Of a stretch of 64,000 nt of DNA, positions 50,701 to 55,919 are shown piece by piece. The stretch comes from Portulaca oleracea (Eukaryota; Streptophyta; Magnoliopsida; Caryophyllales; Portulacaceae). Both the position numbers and the translations under genes were made by a program. Below the pieces are notes generated by a model. That model had not been told where the DNA came from. It made no database searches and saw only the letters and a program-made list of their open reading frames with translations. The stretch lies in NCBI GenBank assembly GCA_029582165.1, contig CM055881.1, positions 20,465,594 to 20,529,593 on the forward strand, given 5' to 3'. Position 1 is the first letter of the stretch, and each line of letters starts with the position of its first letter.

Positions 50701-53700
50701 ATTAGGAGCAACATTTATTTCCCTCACTTTCACTAGTTATTCAACGGACTGCAACGAAACTAATAGGCGGATTAGAAAACTGTAAAAGAAATGGATCCGC
50801 AATGGTTTTCACCAAAAGGTCATTCGTTATTGATGAAATTGTGGAAAGAAGAATTAACAAGGATAGCTAGTTGCTTATTAGGCACCTCGATTATCAAAAG
50901 TCTCTGGAACAACAAGAATAACAGAATACATTATTCTGTTTGCTAATGGGAGTTGCAGTTTCTCAGCAAAAATCCACTCCCAAATAGCACGTAAATCTTC
51001 AAGCACCTGCAAAGCAGAGATAAGATGTATATCAGCTTAGACTCATAGGCACTTGTTCGAAGCCATAAGAAGAGAACAAGTGCAGAAGTTCAAGTGACCA
51101 AGCAAAGGTATATGCCAATATAAACTGCATTTTGTGGTACATTAAAAAAGCAATACAAATCCCAAGTAAATTGTTTGAATCAAAGTACAATGGAGACACA
51201 TATTCAATACAGGAAGGATGTCGAATCGAAGGAAATAAATAAAATAAAATTACATAAATAAATAAGAATAGAGTACAAAGACGTAACCACGTTTCATTCC
51301 AACAAACCACCCATCTTTGCAAAGCCGTCAAATAAACAAATGATCCTAGAGCAAATTAATGGACACAACTGACTAGAGAAGCAATCGCATGAACAACAAA
51401 AACAAACAAAAGACCAATTAAGAAACTGTTTTCTACAAGAAACCAGGCAGAAAACAATATCCATTGATACAAGACCTCTATTCCAAGAATCAAGTCCAGA
51501 TCCATGAAAACCACGTCATCCACACTCATGGATCACACACATGGTCGGTATACTGTGGCACAGGAACCCAATTTGCTACTTAGTCAAACTAATTTAACAT
51601 TTCAGATTATGATAACAGTACGTCCCCTTACAGAGGTTGGAACACAATTCAAGGGGGATTTGAATTTTCCCATTACTATGGTATGATAACAATTAAAACC
51701 ATAAAGAAGCATTCTTTATTTCTATCGACAAGGAAAATTGACAAAAGGAGCTATCATAACAAAAAAAAAATGAAACAACCCCTCGCTTATTGACTTTATT
51801 TCTCCTTCAACAAGCGGTCGATTAACCTTACGTACGCCTTTTAAAGTACAGCCAAACTCAGCCAAAGAATTATATTAAAGCTAATAACACAAGTATGGAG
51901 GCACCCAACAGTGAACAGAAGGGTGTAAAAACAAAGGTGAAAAGCAAAAGCATACCTGTTGTGCAGAATAATGTGGGGAAACATTGAAGTGACCTCGGCG
52001 AATAGGCTTTCTCAAGCAATATGGCTCAGATGGGGGAATTCTCAAAGCCTCTTCACCACAGATGAACTCTCTATAACTACATCCACCATCAACACTAATC
52101 TCCTTATGTTCATCTTTTTGCAGAGAAGACTCTTGATTTACATCATTGTCTACTGGACTTTCTGCACGTAGCAATCAAATATGTGTAGTGAGACAGCATA
52201 AGGAAACATCTGGTTAATCCATTGGTCTTCAAGATCAAGGGTTGGCCAGGTGCAAGAAGAAAGCAGGAAGATCAGTCAGAAGAGAGTTTGTTAGAGTCAG
52301 TTGGTCAGATCTGTAGACCTGTGCAAACACTAAAAAGAACCTGTATATATAACTATAACTATGTTTCATACTGTAAAGAGGCATCTCCAAAGTCGGATCC
52401 TGTATATCTATAGAAACACTAAAAAGATACTCGATGTATAGATATACTATGCGCATATGGTTGTATTTGTTTTGGGCATTCCCTTGAGCTGAAATGATAT
52501 GTACACATTATTTCAAAAACGAAATGTGTATACACACACACAGACACACTGATAGGAGCATATACATATCTAGAGAACTTGGCATAAAGGGGCATGGAGC
52601 AGTTGTTTGTGTATCTCTACCAAAGAGGAAGCTACTTGGGAATTCTATTCAGACACTGATTGAAAATATCCACACTCCAGTATGGAAGCTTTGGGACAGC
52701 TTTCTAAGTGGAGAACAACCGACAAATGATACATGATTCTTCAAGGCTATCTACTTGAAAGGTGCAAGCAGAAAGCGGGAAGATCAGCTAGAGACAAGTT
52801 TAAAAGAGTTAGTTGGTCATATGCTCTCTTTCACATGTACTCGGAATATAAAAGTAAATCTCAGCTGTAACCGAGAATTACTGAAACTAATGCAATCAAA
52901 TTCTCTCCCTCTCTTTATGTTCATCCCTCAAATACTCTCTACTCTCTTTCAAATTGGTCATATGCTCTCTTTCACATGTACTCGGAATATAAAAGTAAAT
53001 CTCAGCTGTAACCGAGAATTACTGAAACTAATGCAGTCAAATTCTCTCCCTCTCTTTATGTTCATCCCTCAAATACTCTCTACTCTCTTTCAAATTCCAA
53101 GAATTCCTGCGTGTCTTATCGATTGTATGCCAAACAACTGCTTCACTCATAAGGTTCAAACAATGATAACGGAAGGAATTTCTTAACATATCAATAATAA
53201 CTAAATACTGCTCCAAATAATAAGAACACCACATAGACATGTAAGAAAACATGCTAGGAGCTGATAATTACCAAAAGTAGATGGTCGATCAGGTTTCTTG
53301 GCAAATACATCTGTCCAGGGGAGTACTAGCTCTTTCTTGCTTCCGTAGAGATTAGATCCATCTGGACGAGCCATCTACACAAATTAATTCCAAATGGATT
53401 AGTGTGAACAGTGGACATAACAACCATACGTCTCATTTGACCAATTTTAGAACACAAAAAAAAAAAAAAAAAAAAAAACAGCATCAGAAAAATTGAATGG
53501 TACAGAAGCCCTCAAAGAGGATAAAAGAATTGGCAACCTTCATATGCCCCCTGGTCCAACACCTACATGGACTTTACATTTTCACAGAAGAGTTTCTTAG
53601 AAATAAGATTAGAGACAATTGACTCTACATTTTAGACTAACAAACATAACTTTTCAGAAAATTGTGGATTCCAACATGACAGCGGAATTCAGAAGTAAAC

Positions 53701-54907
53701 ACTCCAACACATACAGACACAAAAGTGGTACCAGTTTCTCCGCTTTAAATACATACAAACAATAAAAGGTATTCTTTATTTGATTGTAACTATAGTACAC
53801 AGACCAAACACCCAGAGAGCCCCCTCCCCCCTCTCCAGCCCCAGAAAAAAAAAATTAAAAAACGGCCAGACCTCGAAGGCAAACTAAGAGATTACAGTGA
53901 GGCCAAAAAGCCAATGCCTGAGACTTTCAAAATCAAACCTTCCTTGAATATGAGTTGGCAACCTCTTGATCCAGGGAAGGGATCTTCAGAAATGAAGCAA
54001 TCTGCAGAAAACAACACAAAAAAATGTTTTCAAAAACAAACAACCAAACATAAACCCAGACTTTAATCAAGTTCGAGGCACACATTTAGATATTTGAGGC
54101 GCGCATATAGATATTTCACCACAGGGGCTCTTAGCAAGTACTGAATTAGATTAGTAATAAGTACAAATAATGTAGATATGTGACCGATATTATATTTTTG
54201 ACACTGTAGACATACATTTCCTGACCAGTCTCATTTTTTTTTTGTTATGGGTAACCTATACTTTAACCAGGATAATTTTTAGAATATCCCAAATCCAAAT
54301 GTGAATTAACTTACTGCATCATACGCTCTCTCACGCTCCACATGCTGAGCAGTAGTAACCTGAGAATTCAGCATCTGAAAACCAAACCCATAAAAGAAAT
54401 GCAGGAACCCACAAATCAACCACCTATAAATAAATAAGTAAATAAAGAAAACCTAACATTGGGAGCATTGGAACAAAAATTGAAGAGTATTAACTGATAC
54501 AACAACAAGAAAACCTGATCTTGGACGTTTTTTCTAGGATGCTGATTAGCTCCAGTTGTTCGCCGAGCAATGCAATGAGGGATAACCAACGGAACATCCT
54601 GAGTACCAAGTCCAATTCTAATATTTGAAGAACCTAATAAAGTGCAACAACATAAACATCGAAAACTTCAGAAATCTAAATTCACACACACGAAAGGTAA
54701 GAAGACAAAAAAGAAATAGATAGATAAAGCTTTAGGAATTGAATTATGGAAAGTAGTGACAGAAATAAGGGTGTTTCCGCTGAAGACAAACCTGGGTTAA
54801 TCACGACCAAGTTAGCACCTCGTTCTGCAACGAATTGAGAAGGAACCACGGTTTTCAAGTAATCCTGCAATGCAAATACTATCACGGAACAGCAACTACA
54901 TAGATAG

Positions 54908-54974
<67 letters not shown>

Positions 54975-54993
54975 GCATCCGCAAGCTCACCAT
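19855..54993 (-). CDS. ARP9: Actin-related protein 9 (ARP9), 20 exons over 35 kb
   Basis: Coding exons in transcript order: 54993-54991, 54864-54792, 54633-54515, 54374-54315, 54001-53939, 53374-53272, 52161-51956, 51006-50886, 45109-45045, 38612-38523, 31684-31634, 31539-31408, 28456-28367, 24185-24115, 24023-23827, 23740-23697, 23616-23567, 21090-21045, 20806-20756, 19998-19855. All introns are GT..AG and every phase matches, giving 1,779 nt and 592 residues, about the length of Arabidopsis ARP9 (about 596, from memory). The protein starts '[20 protein letters not shown]'; actin-fold landmarks are '[14 protein letters not shown]' (about 21-34, phosphate-1), '[16 protein letters not shown]' (about 278-293, phosphate-2) and '[11 protein letters not shown]' (about 496-506, adenosine). 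It ends '[11 protein letters not shown]'. ARP9 is a divergent nuclear actin-related protein, generally regarded as the plant Arp8-like subunit of INO80-type chromatin remodellers. Six introns carry transposons, but no coding break was found. Confidence 0.9.
19999..20755. other. ARP9 intron 19
   Basis: 757 bp. Contains a C14/A21 homopolymer junction at about 20141-20174 with a short (CA)n next to it; no transposon recognised. Confidence 0.6.
21114..21644. mobile_element. 531-bp TIR element (MITE), copy 2, in ARP9 intron 17
   Basis: It begins 'ggaaaattagattctaataa' and ends 'ttattagaatccaattcccc'. It shares its interior with 13808-14334: 'ttttggtacc/taaatc' near the left, a 'ccgaacaattattatga' / 'ccaacattatgac' segment, and 'ggaccaccgg' before the right TIR. 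The flanks 'aaaaaata' and 'aaaagata' could be an 8-bp target duplication with one mismatch. Confidence 0.8.
21686..21960. mobile_element. Stowaway-like MITE fragment
   Basis: Begins 'taccctccatttcaaaaaaa', the usual plant Stowaway-type start ('TA' then CTCC...), with AT-rich interior. A right-hand inverted terminus is not clear; the stretch ends near 'ccgttccaaaataactg'. Tentative. Confidence 0.3.
21961..23566. other. Rest of ARP9 intron 17
   Basis: No gene or clear transposon. Homopolymer C runs at 22766-22780 and 23421-23434. Open frames here have no recognisable domain. Confidence 0.5.
24186..25739. other. ARP9 intron 13, first part, with a (CT)n microsatellite
   Basis: No gene. A (CT)n tract of about 60 bp at 25264-25324 is interrupted once by a G. 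Confidence 0.6.
25745..26369 (-). pseudogene. Possible retrotransposon gag leader remnant in ARP9 intron 13
   Basis: Two overlapping minus-strand frames. The upstream one (26100-26369) carries a helix-rich '[20 protein letters not shown]' and '[20 protein letters not shown]', resembling the coiled N-terminus of gypsy-type gag. The other (25745-26140) continues in a different frame with no recognised domain. There are no zinc knuckle, protease or LTRs near. Weak call based on composition. Confidence 0.3.
26521..28366. other. ARP9 intron 13, remaining part
   Basis: Repetitive-looking but undiagnosed sequence without a credible gene; the segment 26640-27260 has the 'cgggctcaggcctcaag / cgagctcaagtctaaattcg' style of a decayed retrotransposon untranslated region. 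Confidence 0.4.
28525..30212 (+). mobile_element. hAT-family DNA transposon, internally deleted, in ARP9 intron 12
   Basis: Flanked by a perfect 8-bp target duplication 'gatagcac' (28517-28524 and 30213-30220), the length made by hAT transposases. The ends are inverted: 'cttagtttaaaatagcgcg' at the left against 'ctgggattaaaatagcgcg' (reverse complement of the right end). Both subterminal regions (28538-28680 and 30148-30205) are packed with 'gcgcg', 'gaggcgc' and 'tagcgc' motifs, CpG-rich in an AT-rich intron. The interior has a (CTT)n tract (28861-29055) and one BED zinc-finger frame. At 1,688 bp it is too short for a whole transposase, so it is a non-autonomous derivative. Confidence 0.9.
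29341..30039 (+). CDS. N-terminal hAT transposase fragment with BED zinc finger
   Basis: Starts '[20 protein letters not shown]' at an ATG in the element. Residues about 20-80 form a BED-type zinc finger: '[20 protein letters not shown]' with the CxxC pair and the later His/Cys ('[11 protein letters not shown]'). An acidic '[10 protein letters not shown]' patch follows, then a segment reading '[20 protein letters not shown]', the usual start of the hAT/DUF659 transposase domain. The frame then enters T-rich sequence and stops at 232 residues, where family members run to about 600-750. The DDE catalytic residues and the hAT dimerisation domain are absent. It could bind DNA but not transpose. 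Confidence 0.8.
   Translation: MEGEGGSASGSSQPKSDDPAWKYSRRDPNNISVFYCDFCGHKTSGGVSRMKQHLVGGFRNATACTKAPPHVVRECQDFMEFKKQTREAQSALRQVDFIVCDEDEDDIEDDVQLVGKKGSASISRSKPKPPSQKGPMDMFVSKKPANVVKGKTVQGRQATMNELCKKKLRGRVCDEIAKWFYDAGIPFHASQYPSFASMLSVMCFFMFSLNDYACLSLLKTNLVLYRMSSIFA
30221..31407. other. ARP9 intron 12, part beyond the hAT element
   Basis: Holds a compound (GT)n(AT)n microsatellite at 30438-30482 and a C14 run at about 30877-30890. No gene seen. Confidence 0.6.
31685..32160. other. ARP9 intron 10, 5'-most genomic part
   Basis: Intron sequence without gene or recognised repeat, up to the gypsy element. Confidence 0.5.
32290..33912 (-). pseudogene. Gypsy gag and aspartic protease, inverted relative to pol
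   Basis: Minus-strand order: gag N-terminus (33912-33640, '[13 protein letters not shown]' style), gag core (33439-33630 with '[20 protein letters not shown]', then 33154-33432 with '[20 protein letters not shown]'), a zinc knuckle '[14 protein letters not shown]' in which the usual histidine is glutamine, and the protease (32459-32812) with '[13 protein letters not shown]' holding the catalytic Asp. The frame continues toward 32290 in shifted frames. Several frameshifts separate the parts. The mutated knuckle and broken frames mean no functional gag. Confidence 0.85.
33919..35344 (+). pseudogene. Gypsy reverse transcriptase, RNase H and integrase N-terminus, broken
   Basis: The RT starts about 33919 and shows '[18 protein letters not shown]' and '[13 protein letters not shown]', with an in-frame TAG just before 'KIAFKTKDG'. 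The catalytic block '[20 protein letters not shown]' lies in 34123-34353. The RNase H-like part (34445-34705) has '[18 protein letters not shown]'. The segment 34934-35330 includes '[18 protein letters not shown]' and the HHCC zinc region '[19 protein letters not shown]'...'CVVCRKAKS'. Stops at several points, e.g. TAG at 34703-34705, make it non-coding as a whole. Confidence 0.88.
35348..36248. mobile_element. Tourist-like MITE (PIF/Harbinger) inside the gypsy integrase
   Basis: Flanked by the 3-bp duplication TAA (35345-35347 and 36249-36251). The ends are inverted: left 'tgttctgcttgggagaagag' against 'gggtctgcttgggtagggag' (reverse complement of the right end), close to the 'GGGTCTG' start of Tourist elements. 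The 901-bp interior is mostly microsatellite: (CT)n, (CA)n and (CTCC)n at 35598-35890, then (GA)n at 35890-36025. No transposase. Confidence 0.85.
36252..37040 (+). pseudogene. Gypsy integrase core and C-terminus, broken
   Basis: Resumes after the MITE with '[20 protein letters not shown]' and 'VALPRTIRG' (catalytic Asp in 'SMDFI'), passes several frameshifts, then continues in 36594-37058 with '[20 protein letters not shown]' and '[20 protein letters not shown]', followed by a C-terminal region with '[12 protein letters not shown]'. The catalytic DDE set is not in one frame. Confidence 0.85.
37041..38280 (+). repeat. Gypsy 3' untranslated region and probable LTR
   Basis: Follows the integrase stop. 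37380-37670 contains repeated 'gtgtcat' and 'atgacac.gtcatg'-type palindromic units, typical of an LTR regulatory part rather than coding DNA. It ends near the 'ccttgcatgcatcaccc' segment at about 38299. No matching 5' LTR is visible in the window. Confidence 0.5.
38764..42335. mobile_element. Mosaic of partial LTRs of one family in ARP9 intron 9
   Basis: At least four partial LTR copies of one family. 38764-38925 is in reverse orientation. 38927-39301 is forward, itself with a doubled start ('taggaat.a.aatatttagta' at 38930 and 39066). 40498-40690 is forward. 42001-42335 is forward and the most complete. Shared landmark: 'tttgctagcctttatgaagg'. After 40690 a primer-binding-like 'ggtattagagcaag' fits an initiator-Met PBS, so 40690-42000 is a residual internal region, and 'ccggcgagaatgatgg' before 42001 could be a polypurine tract. 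Coding content is negligible. Confidence 0.65.
39302..40497 (+). repeat. Second LTR-like insert between two copies of an 86-bp LTR segment
   Basis: A different repeat separates the two LTR pieces. It carries 'catgacacagtcatg' and 'tatgacgcggtcgtg' palindromic units (39800-40000), and a TATA-like 'cctatatatacgtgtatag' at 40114-40134 followed by 'ttgtaaacacttaagacttg'. This looks like an LTR promoter of a gypsy-type element. The 86-bp segments at 39216-39301 and 40500-40585 that flank it are nearly identical. Confidence 0.5.
42336..43759. other. ARP9 intron 9, undiagnosed part
   Basis: No gene or clear transposon; short A/T runs and 'gagccgagcc' repeats near 42575-42640. Confidence 0.5.
43760..44761. 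mobile_element. 1.0-kb foldback element with ~350-400-bp inverted arms
   Basis: The left end 'attggatgatagtatacc' mirrors the right end '...tgcatatatcatccaat'. Inward, 'ctcccctaacttaaaagaaa' pairs with 'tttttaagttaggggag', 'ctacatctcaattcacactg' with 'cagtgggagttgagatgtaa', and 'tgcaatagttcatatgaata' with 'ttcaaatgaactattgcaat'. Most of the element can form one long hairpin. No protein frame. It lies in ARP9 intron 9, ending about 280 bp from exon 9. Confidence 0.85.
44762..45044. other. ARP9 intron 9, end next to exon 9
   Basis: Unique-looking intron sequence; a small open frame crossing the foldback border is not a gene. Confidence 0.5.
45110..46070. other. ARP9 intron 8, 3'-most part
   Basis: No gene or recognised transposon before the MITE at 46071. 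Confidence 0.5.
46071..46424. mobile_element. 354-bp foldback MITE
   Basis: Nearly the whole element is one inverted repeat: 'aaaaaattactcggaggtac' at the left against 'gtacctccgagtaatttttt' at the right, 'gaccgaaataccctt' against 'aagggtatttcggtc' at the centre. It is flanked by a 7-bp direct repeat 'ttctaag' (46064-46070 and 46425-46431). Non-coding. Confidence 0.88.
46425..48100. other. ARP9 intron 8, middle part
   Basis: No credible gene. Several short 'gcccctccctccaag' duplicates (46465 and 46686) suggest repeat debris. Confidence 0.4.
48110..48378 (+). mobile_element. Cassandra-type TRIM LTR (solo, partial) with 5S rRNA-like segment
   Basis: The stretch carries a 5S rRNA-like block followed by 'gaggacaaagcaagctgaaa' and 'gtttctggtgatg', ending 'ggtcggggcgtgaaa', which matches the family's usual '...GGTCGGGGCGTTACA' end with a decayed terminus. 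Cassandra elements are small non-coding LTR retrotransposons of vascular plants with 5S promoter sequences in their LTRs. The left border is degenerate, and no second LTR is seen nearby. Confidence 0.8.
48165..48255 (+). ncRNA. 5S rRNA-derived segment within the Cassandra LTR
   Basis: Contains 'gaactccacagttaagtgtg' (5S box A region) and 'gggatgggtgacctcctcgg' (box C region), in the order and spacing of a plant 5S gene, but lacks the 5' third and has several changes. It is a mobile-element promoter relic and not a functional 5S gene; it lies antisense to ARP9. Confidence 0.8.
48792..50745 (-). mobile_element. Internally deleted copia retrotransposon in ARP9 intron 8
   Basis: Two related LTRs: about 48792-49136 and about 50365-50745, sharing 'gttagtaactatccattaaa', 'attgctcctttgct' and 'catttattaggag'. 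Minus-strand polarity is shown by a purine tract next to the left LTR (reverse complement of 'aatccccctctagtt') and by an RNase H relic: 49642-49854 reads '[20 protein letters not shown]' and 'LADTLTKGL'. RT, integrase and gag are gone. LTR borders are approximate. Confidence 0.75.
51007..51955. other. ARP9 intron 7
   Basis: 949 bp; no recognised repeat or gene. Confidence 0.6.
52162..53271. other. ARP9 intron 6 with LTR-like repeats
   Basis: Besides the tandem duplication at 52813-53094, the stretches 52247-52312 and 52761-52820 are diverged copies of each other ('gaagatcag.cagaga', 'agagt.agttggtca'), suggesting two fragments of one LTR. Confidence 0.45.
52813..53094. repeat. 141-bp tandem duplication, two copies
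   Basis: Copies 52813-52953 and 52954-53094 appear to differ at a single base (gcaatc against gcagtc). Both begin 'ttggtcatatgctctctttc'. An open frame runs through both only because 141 is a multiple of three. Recent duplication within intron 6. Confidence 0.92.
53375..53938. other. ARP9 intron 5
   Basis: 564 bp; includes a run of about 23 A at 53456-53478. No transposon recognised. Confidence 0.6.
54897..54970. repeat. (GATA)n(GA)n microsatellite in ARP9 intron 1
   Basis: Seven 'gata' units followed by about 42 bp of GA. On the transcript strand this makes intron 1 (126 bp) mostly (CT)n(TATC)n, which also supplies a long pyrimidine tract upstream of the exon 2 acceptor. Confidence 0.92.
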
Positions 54994-55149
54994 GGTGTCC
55001 TAGGGAGAGCGTGGCAGGAGGCCAGTCGCAGCTGTATTCGGGGGACACTCCCTTGTTTTGAATGGTTTTTTTTTTTTTTGTTTTTTTGTTTTTTTGGGGG
55101 CGGAGGTTGTTTCCAAGAGAAGTTGAGACTCGACTAAAAGGGAAATAGG
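54994..55149 (-). promoter_or_regulatory. ARP9 5' UTR and what remains of its proximal promoter
   Basis: Sequence upstream of the ATG on the minus strand: 'ggacaccATG' then a T/A-rich homopolymer block (55068-55097). No TATA box is evident on the minus strand. Only about 155 bp separate the ATG from LINE-derived sequence and 234 bp from the copia, so the promoter must lie in this short space or in transposon DNA. Confidence 0.45.
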
Positions 55150-55227
55150 CTCATCCCGATCTCAATAGGAGGAAATGGCGGGAAGCTTAGTTGAGGTATT
55201 TGATGAAAATAGATAAAGATGGAGATA
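55150..55227 (+). mobile_element. LINE fragment, left part (split by the copia)
   Basis: Reads 'RYLMKIDKDGD' in a frame that lines up with 'RYLIKIDGIKGK' in the LINE at 3418-5411; the sequence then continues on the far side of the copia with 'VLWIIWRSRKLVKL' (from 61242). The 5' border near 55150 is a guess; 'aaatagg' occurs both at 55143 and after the LINE tail at about 61910. Confidence 0.55.
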
Positions 55228-55899
55228 TGTTGGAAATATTTCAAGAGTATAAAATAAGAATATAGCTAAAAGATTTATATATTATAAGTACAAGGATCAT
55301 ATATAAGTAAAACGTCAAGAATATGATCAACACGGGTGAAACTGGAATCAACACGGGTCGTGTTGGCTTCTAGAGAGCAAGGAAAATGTTCCTGGGCTCA
55401 ACACGGGTCGTGTTGCACCCAACACGGACCGTGTTGAAACCCAGAAGTGTTTTAAATGCTAACGGCCATATAATTTTGTGTAATTAGTGTTTGATATTGT
55501 TATTAAGCACGATTATTATGAGATTCCAACAGCTATATGACTTGACTTGGTCAAGGTCATATTAAGATCATGATCCTCTATTAAAGTCCCTTGATTACCC
55601 TTTGACTAGGGTATCCTAAGGGAGTTGGAAGTCTCCTATAAATAGGAGACATTACCAAGCTATTTGACACACCATTCTAAGCTAATCACAACCTCATTCT
55701 TGTCTAGACTGCAGCTATACTTGAATGATTCAAGTGAGAATCTATTTCTTGAGTGTTACAAGTGCTAAGTTTTATCCCTTTGAACATTTACGGTATAGTA
55801 AATAGTTCTTAAGGAAAGTGAGTGTTAAGCCACGACTCTTAGCGTTATCCAAGCGAGTTTACATTGTTTCATATACCGTTTACTCCCTTTCCTCCAACA
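55228..55899 (+). repeat. 5' LTR of the copia at 55228
   Basis: 672 bp. Contains an array of ACACG...CGTGT palindromes (55348-55436), a TATA box within an inverted repeat (55631-55650), and near its end 'taaatagttcttaag' (55799-55813), complementary to the sequence just downstream of the LTR. Confidence 0.95.
55631..55650 (+). promoter_or_regulatory. LTR TATA box embedded in an 8-bp inverted repeat
   Basis: 'gtctcctataaataggagac': arms GTCTCCTA/TAGGAGAC around TAAA, so the TATA box itself sits in a small perfect hairpin. The same 20 nt occur in the 3' LTR. It probably marks the transcription start about 30 bp further on. Confidence 0.7.
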
Positions 55900-55919
55900 A
55901 TCTTAAGAACTATTTAGAA
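55900..55919 (+). other. Primer-binding position of the copia, atypical
   Basis: The 20 nt between the 5' LTR and the gag ATG read 'atcttaagaactatttagaa'. There is no TGGTATCAGAGC-like motif. Positions 55902-55916 are the exact reverse complement of 55799-55813 in the LTR. Confidence 0.7.

Noticed and set aside
52755..53186. 143-codon frame with an internal repeat
   Set aside because: It exists because a 141-bp intron segment is duplicated in tandem; it lies inside ARP9 intron 6 on the opposite strand and has no domain.
54682..54993. 103-codon minus-strand frame beginning at the ARP9 ATG
   Set aside because: Unspliced read-through of intron 1 (microsatellite) and exon 2; the spliced model gives the conserved N-terminus.
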